From NCBI RefSeq assembly GCF_011320075.1, contig NZ_JAANPA010000034.1, positions 1 to 36,754 on the forward strand: 36,754 nucleotides of DNA, in the 5' to 3' direction. Positions within the stretch are counted from its first letter, which is position 1, and each line of letters opens with the position of its first letter. The notes beneath the pieces were generated by a model. That model had not been told where the DNA came from, did no database searches, and saw only the letters and a list, made by a program, of their open reading frames with translations. Positions 32,154 to 36,754 of the stretch are shown piece after piece. Position numbers and translations under genes: made by a program. This DNA is from Sphingosinicella sp. YJ22 (GTDB taxonomy: Bacteria; Pseudomonadota; Alphaproteobacteria; Sphingomonadales; Sphingomonadaceae).

Positions 32154-34142
32154 ATGACCGTCGAACCGAGGTTGCTTGCGAACGCCATTCGGGCGCTGGC
32201 CATGGATGCGGTCCAGGCCGCCAATTCGGGCCATCCCGGCATGCCGATGGGCATGGCCGACGCCGCCACAGTGCTGTGGACCGAATATTTGAAACATGAC
32301 CCATCGGACCCTAAATGGCCGGACCGCGACCGCTTCGTGCTGTCCGCCGGCCACGGATCGATGCTGATCTACGCGCTTCTCCACCTGAACGGCTATGAGC
32401 GGCCGACGATCGACGACATCAAGGGTTTCCGCCAGGTCGGCTCGCCCTGCGCCGGCCATCCCGAGAATTTCATGCTCGACGGCGTCGAGACCACGACCGG
32501 GCCGCTCGGACAGGGCGTGGCGATGGCGGTCGGAATGGCGATCGCCGAGCGTCACCTCAACGCGACCTTCGGCGACGACCTCGTCGACCACCATATCTGG
32601 TCGATCGCCGGCGACGGCGACCTCATGGAGGGCGTCAATCACGAGGCTGCGGGCCTCGCCGGCCATCTCGGCCTGGGCCGCCTCATCGTGATCTGGGACG
32701 ACAACCGCATCACCATCGATGGATCGACCGATCTGTCGACGTCCGAGGATATCCAGGCGCGCTACCGCGCCTATGGCTGGCACGTCGTCGAGTGCGACGG
32801 CCACGATTTCGCCAGCATCCGCGCCGCCTATGACGCGGCGCTGGCGGATCCGCGCCCGTCGCTGGTCGCCTGCCGCACCATCATCGGCTACGGCGCGCCC
32901 AACAAGCAGGGCACCGCCGCCACCCACGGCGCCGCCCTTGGTGCCGACGAGGTCGAGGCGACGCGCGCGCAGCTCGGCTGGGACAGTGAGGCATTCGATC
33001 TACCGAACGATATCGCCTCGGCCTGGCGCGCGGCGGGCGGCCGTGGGCGGCAGGCGCATGCGGACTGGCGCAAGCGACTCGACGCGAGCCCGAATGGGGC
33101 CGAGTTCAGCCGGCGCATGGCCGGCGATCTGCCCGCCGACTTCACTTTGAAGCCCTATATCGACGGCCTGCTCGCGCAGCCCCAGAAGGTCGCGACGCGC
33201 AAGGCTTCAGAAATGGTCTTAGGATCGATTAACGAGATCCTACCGGAGACGATCGGCGGTTCGGCCGACCTCACCGGTTCAAACAATACCAAAACAAAGT
33301 CTCAGAAGCCGTTAACTATAAACGATTATTCTGGACGGTATATCTATTACGGCATCCGCGAGTTCGGCATGGCCGCGGCGATGAACGGAATGGCGCTGCA
33401 CGGCGGCGTGATCCCGTATGGCGGCACCTTCCTGGTCTTCTCCGACTATTGCCGTCCGGCGATCCGTCTGTCGGCGCTTCAGCAGGCGCGGGTGGTCTAT
33501 GTCATGACCCATGACAGCATCGGTCTCGGTGAGGATGGCCCGACCCACCAGCCCGTCGAGCATCTCATGAGCCTTCGTGCGATGCCGGACCTCCACGTCT
33601 ATCGCCCGGCCGACACGATCGAGACCGCCCAGTGCTGGGAGCTGGCGCTGCGCCGCAAGGACGGGCCGTCGCTTCTCGCGCTCACTCGTCAAAACCTCCC
33701 GCAAGTCGTTACGGACGCGCAAGAAAATCTCTGTGCGCGTGGTGCCTACCGGCTTCGCGCCGCGACTGGCGAGCGGCGCGTCGTGCTGCTCGCGACCGGC
33801 TCGGAGGTCGAGATCGCGCTGGCGGTCGCCGACCGGCTCGAGGCGGCGGGCCATGGCGCCGACGTCGTGTCGATGCCGTGCTGGGAGCTGTTCGAGGAGC
33901 AGGACGCCGCTTATCGCGCCGATCTGCTGCCCGACCTGCCGCTGGATCGACTGCTCCGGGTTTCGATCGAGGCCGGCGCCACCTTCGGCTGGGAGCGCTA
34001 CACGCTGAACGGCGGAATGCGCTTCGGCCTCGACCGGTTCGGCGCCTCCGGCCCGGCGGATCAATTGTACCATAAATTCGGACTGACGGCCGAGGCGATA
34101 GCCCCGCAGGTGATCGCCCGCCTTGAAGGAGTGAAGGAATGA
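32154..34142 (+). CDS. tkt: Transketolase
   Basis: The 662-residue TPP enzyme interconverts sugar phosphates in the pentose phosphate pathway. [13 protein letters not shown] is near residue 25, the TPP/Mg motif [13 protein letters not shown] near 155, the DDNRITIDG follow-up, and the transketolase motif [19 protein letters not shown] near 470. It heads the tkt-gap-pgk operon; its stop overlaps the gap start by four bases. The start is ATG 32154. Three segments (about 33215-33250, 33280-33350 and 33690-33740) use AT-rich codons such as TTA, ATA, AAT and CAA, rare elsewhere here. Confidence 0.97.
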   Translation: MTVEPRLLANAIRALAMDAVQAANSGHPGMPMGMADAATVLWTEYLKHDPSDPKWPDRDRFVLSAGHGSMLIYALLHLNGYERPTIDDIKGFRQVGSPCAGHPENFMLDGVETTTGPLGQGVAMAVGMAIAERHLNATFGDDLVDHHIWSIAGDGDLMEGVNHEAAGLAGHLGLGRLIVIWDDNRITIDGSTDLSTSEDIQARYRAYGWHVVECDGHDFASIRAAYDAALADPRPSLVACRTIIGYGAPNKQGTAATHGAALGADEVEATRAQLGWDSEAFDLPNDIASAWRAAGGRGRQAHADWRKRLDASPNGAEFSRRMAGDLPADFTLKPYIDGLLAQPQKVATRKASEMVLGSINEILPETIGGSADLTGSNNTKTKSQKPLTINDYSGRYIYYGIREFGMAAAMNGMALHGGVIPYGGTFLVFSDYCRPAIRLSALQQARVVYVMTHDSIGLGEDGPTHQPVEHLMSLRAMPDLHVYRPADTIETAQCWELALRRKDGPSLLALTRQNLPQVVTDAQENLCARGAYRLRAATGERRVVLLATGSEVEIALAVADRLEAAGHGADVVSMPCWELFEEQDAAYRADLLPDLPLDRLLRVSIEAGATFGWERYTLNGGMRFGLDRFGASGPADQLYHKFGLTAEAIAPQVIARLEGVKE

Positions 34143-35143
34143 CCAAAGTTGCGATCAACGGCTTCGGGCGCATCGGCCGCCTGGTGGCGCGGGCCCTGCT
34201 GGAGCGCGGCGACAGCGGCCTCGAGCTCGTCACCATCAACGATCTCGCCGACGCCAAGTCGAACGCCCATTTGTTCAAATATGACAGCGTCCACGGCGCC
34301 TTCCCGGGCGAGGTGAAGGCCGACGGCCAGGACCTGGTCGTCAACGGCAAGCGCATCCGCGTCACCGCCGAGCGTGATCCCGCCAAGCTGCCGCACGGCG
34401 AGCAGGGCATCGACCTGGTGCTCGAATGCACCGGCTTCTTCACCGACCGCGACAGCGCCCAGAAGCATATCGACGCCGGCGCCAAGAAGGTGCTGATTTC
34501 GGCCCCGGCCAAGGGCGTCGACCTCACCGTCGTCTATGGCGTCAACCACGACAAGCTGGAGGCCGGCCACATCATCGTCTCCAACGCCTCGTGCACGACC
34601 AACTGCCTGGCGCCGGTCGCCAAGGTCCTCAACGACCTGGTCGGCATCGAGCGCGGCCTGATGACCACCATCCACGCCTACACCAACGACCAGAAGATCC
34701 TGGACCAGATCCATCCGGACCTGCGCCGCGCCCGCGCCGCCGGCATGTCGATGATTCCGACCACCACCGGCGCCGCCCGCGCGGTCGGCGAGGTGCTTCC
34801 GGAGCTGAAGGGCAAGCTCGACGGCTCGGCGGTTCGCGTGCCGACCCCCAACGTCAGCTTGGTCGATCTCACCTTCACCCCGAAGCGTGATACGAGCGTT
34901 GCAGAAATCAACGGCGCCCTGAAGGCCGCCTCGGAAAGCGGCCCGCTCAAGGGTGTCCTCGCTTACACCGAGGAGCCTTTGGTCTCGATCGACTTCAACC
35001 ACAGCCCGGCGAGCTCGACCGTCGACAGCCTCGAGACGTCGGTGCTCGAAGGTAAGCTGGTCCGGGTGGTCAGCTGGTACGACAACGAATGGGGCTTCTC
35101 GAACCGCATGGTCGACACGGCCCGCGCGATGGCGGCGCTCTGA
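34139..35143 (+). CDS. gap: Glyceraldehyde-3-phosphate dehydrogenase, type I
   Basis: The 334-residue enzyme oxidises and phosphorylates glyceraldehyde 3-phosphate to 1,3-bisphosphoglycerate. The Rossmann start [11 protein letters not shown], catalytic Cys152 in SNASCTTNC, and His near 179 in [10 protein letters not shown] are present. INDLAD after the second strand has the acidic residue of an NAD-specific enzyme, so a glycolytic role is more likely than an NADPH-dependent Calvin-cycle role. Overlaps tkt by four bases and is followed by pgk after 35 bases. Confidence 0.98.
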   Translation: MTKVAINGFGRIGRLVARALLERGDSGLELVTINDLADAKSNAHLFKYDSVHGAFPGEVKADGQDLVVNGKRIRVTAERDPAKLPHGEQGIDLVLECTGFFTDRDSAQKHIDAGAKKVLISAPAKGVDLTVVYGVNHDKLEAGHIIVSNASCTTNCLAPVAKVLNDLVGIERGLMTTIHAYTNDQKILDQIHPDLRRARAAGMSMIPTTTGAARAVGEVLPELKGKLDGSAVRVPTPNVSLVDLTFTPKRDTSVAEINGALKAASESGPLKGVLAYTEEPLVSIDFNHSPASSTVDSLETSVLEGKLVRVVSWYDNEWGFSNRMVDTARAMAAL

Positions 35144-35178
35144 GCAACCTTCGGATCATCCGATCCAATGGAGCGGAA

Positions 35179-36363
35179 ATGAGTTTCAGGACCCTCGACG
35201 ATCTCGATGACGTCCACGGCAAGCGCGTTCTGGTCCGCGAGGACCTCAACGTGCCGATGCAGGACGGCCATGTCAGCGACGACACCCGCCTGCGCGCGAC
35301 CCTGCCGACGGTGACAGAGCTCGCCGACAAGGGCGCGATCGTTCTGGTCCTGGCTCATTTCGGCCGCCCCAAGGTTCCGTCGCCCGACTTCTCCCTGTCG
35401 CGGATCGTCCGCGCCTACGAAGACGTGCTCGGCCGCCAGGTCCGCTATGTCGACTGGGAAGGCGACCTCGACAATGTCGCGATGCTCCAGCCCGGCGACA
35501 TCGCGGTGCTTGAGAATACGCGCTTCTTCGGCGGCGAGGAGAAGAACGACCCCGCGGTGGTCGAGCGCTTCGCCCGCCTCGGCGACATCTACGTCAACGA
35601 CGCCTTCTCCGCCGCTCACCGCGCCCACGCCTCGACCGAGGGCCTGGCGCGCGTCCTCCCGGCCTATGCCGGACGAGCGATGCAGGCCGAGCTGGAGGCG
35701 CTCGAGAAAGCGCTCGGCAATCCCGAGCGTCCCGTCGCCGCGGTTGTCGGCGGCGCCAAGGTCTCGACCAAGCTCGACGTGCTGAAGAACCTCGTCGGAA
35801 AGGTGGATCACCTGATCATCGGCGGCGGTATGGCCAACACCTTCCTCGCCGCGCGCGGCGTGAATGTCGGCAAGAGCCTCGCCGAGCATGACCTCGCCGA
35901 CACCGCGCTCGAAATCCTCGACGCGGCGGACCGCGCGAACTGCACCGTGCACCTGCCCTATGATGTGGTGGTCGCGAAGGAGTTCGCCGCCAACCCGCCG
36001 AGCCTTCGCACTTGCAACGTCCACGAGGTCGCCGCCGACGAGATGATCCTCGATGTCGGCCCGGCCGCGGTCGAGGCTCTGGCTGACGCGATCAAGAACT
36101 GCCGGACCCTGGTGTGGAACGGCCCGCTCGGCGCGTTCGAGACGCCGCCGTTCGACTCGGCGACGGTCGCTCTGGCGCGCACCGCTGCGGCGCTCACCGA
36201 GGAAGGCAGCCTGGTTTCGGTCGCCGGCGGCGGCGACACCGTCGCGGCGCTCAACCATGCCGGAGTCGCCGACGACTTCACCTTCGTGTCGACCGCCGGA
36301 GGTGCCTTCCTCGAATGGATGGAAGGCAAGGAACTGCCCGGCGTGAAGGCGCTCGAGAGCTAG
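35179..36363 (+). CDS. pgk: Phosphoglycerate kinase
   Basis: The 394-residue enzyme transfers phosphate from 1,3-bisphosphoglycerate to ADP. The N-terminal substrate motif [14 protein letters not shown] (R/D/N pattern), [17 protein letters not shown], then [16 protein letters not shown] at the hinge and the C-terminal [12 protein letters not shown] with [18 protein letters not shown] are all present. Start ATG 35179 has GGAG 5 bases upstream; an open frame from 35089 is a shadow of gap. It is the third gene of the carbon operon, and an unknown gene follows after 50 bases. Confidence 0.98.
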   Translation: MSFRTLDDLDDVHGKRVLVREDLNVPMQDGHVSDDTRLRATLPTVTELADKGAIVLVLAHFGRPKVPSPDFSLSRIVRAYEDVLGRQVRYVDWEGDLDNVAMLQPGDIAVLENTRFFGGEEKNDPAVVERFARLGDIYVNDAFSAAHRAHASTEGLARVLPAYAGRAMQAELEALEKALGNPERPVAAVVGGAKVSTKLDVLKNLVGKVDHLIIGGGMANTFLAARGVNVGKSLAEHDLADTALEILDAADRANCTVHLPYDVVVAKEFAANPPSLRTCNVHEVAADEMILDVGPAAVEALADAIKNCRTLVWNGPLGAFETPPFDSATVALARTAAALTEEGSLVSVAGGGDTVAALNHAGVADDFTFVSTAGGAFLEWMEGKELPGVKALES

Positions 36364-36413
36364 GCGAAATCGGCCGCTGGATCGGCTGATCCGGCGCTCG
36401 CGTGGAGACTGCA

Positions 36414-36754
36414 ATGCCCAGATCCGCAACCGAGGTGATGCACGATGTCGTCCTCGCGGCCGTCCTCGACGGCGTCGCGGCGCTGCGCGCGTCGGCGGGC
36501 GGCATGCCCAACAATCTGCTGCGCAACCTCAACGCGATCCACGCCAACACCACCTTCGCCGATCTTCCCAAGGAGCTTCAGGACGCGATCAACGCCAGCG
36601 TGCGCTCCGCCTTTAACAGGCTGCTCAAGGAGGGCTATTCGGTGACCAGCGGCAGCGCGCCGCCGGCCCGTCCCCACCATGCCCCCCGCGACGGCGCGTC
36701 GCGCCCGCCGCGGCGGTCGCCGCCCTCCGGCGGCAAGCCGGGCGGCGGTAGGCC
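36414..36754 (+). CDS. Hypothetical protein, 3' end outside window
   Basis: 113 codons are visible from ATG 36414 (GGAG 8 bases upstream), with no stop. The first 80 residues look helical and folded (TEVMHDVVLAAVLDGVAALR, then NNLLRNLNAIHANTTFADLP and LKEGYSV). From about residue 83 the sequence becomes a Pro/Arg/Gly/Ser-rich, basic, disordered tail. I do not recognise a family. Position after pgk is where fructose-bisphosphate aldolase often lies, so this gene probably sits between them. The folded part plus basic tail would suit a nucleic-acid or membrane contact, but that is a guess. Confidence 0.75.
   Translation, partial: MPRSATEVMHDVVLAAVLDGVAALRASAGGMPNNLLRNLNAIHANTTFADLPKELQDAINASVRSAFNRLLKEGYSVTSGSAPPARPHHAPRDGASRPPRRSPPSGGKPGGGR

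Overview
The window is high-GC, gene-dense chromosomal DNA from an alphaproteobacterium, most likely a member of the Sphingomonadales. This rests on the protein families (ast arginine cluster, DUF3008, DUF2842, korAB, a 6S RNA next to zapA), the many ATGA/TGATG overlaps, and a GIY-YIG gene bounded by the CTTCGACAGGCTCAGCCC-type repeat that I associate with sphingomonad genomes. I see no prophage, IS transposase, CRISPR array or rRNA. Nearly all very long antisense reading frames are high-GC shadows of real genes.

Layout. (1) 1-4985, minus: a respiratory operon for a heme-copper cytochrome c oxidase, transcribed as subunit II, I, III-like, III, IV, then a membrane-anchored cytochrome c cut by the window edge. 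The order resembles the alternative CoxMNOP oxidases. A DUF411 metal-binding lipoprotein diverges from it, followed by a secreted caspase-like protease with two PPC domains. (2) 7397-11349: two small proteins, then an arginine succinyltransferase operon (M20 hydrolase, astA, astB; minus). (3) 11398-13786: rppH and an HSL-type esterase (minus), divergent from an HDAC-family deacetylase. (4) 13859-16840: korA and korB (2-oxoacid:ferredoxin oxidoreductase) with a 25-residue membrane peptide gene between them. (5) 16863-17245: a GIY-YIG nuclease gene enclosed by 34-bp inverted repeats. (6) 17242-22815: SDR, purF, a lipoprotein, a MerR regulator with a palindromic operator, an acyl-CoA dehydrogenase and trxC. 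(7) 22852-29307: prfC, NUDIX, pcm (minus), two tandem DUF805 genes, tRNA-Leu(CAA), a TetR regulator, an AI-2E family transporter and tRNA-Asp(GTC). (8) 29320-32018, minus: an RNase Z-like metallo-beta-lactamase gene broken by one inserted base, DUF2842, 5-formyl-THF cyclo-ligase, 6S RNA, zapA and a coiled-coil partner. (9) 32154 to the end, plus: a central-carbon operon tkt-gap-pgk followed by an unknown protein that runs off the window.

Most of the content is housekeeping and central metabolism. The parts that stand out are the 369-bp GIY-YIG element with terminal inverted repeats, the tiny membrane peptide wired into korAB, the secreted two-PPC orthocaspase, the oxidase subunit I that lacks the usual Mg-ligand histidine, the frameshifted RNase Z-like gene, and local islands of AT-rich rare codons inside otherwise GC-rich genes. 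Stretches between genes are all shorter than 300 bases. The largest (30317-30510, 25707-25853, 19456-19597, 27822-27957, 5061-5196, 32019-32153) hold presumed promoters or leaders, and I see no further genes in them beyond the sites listed.
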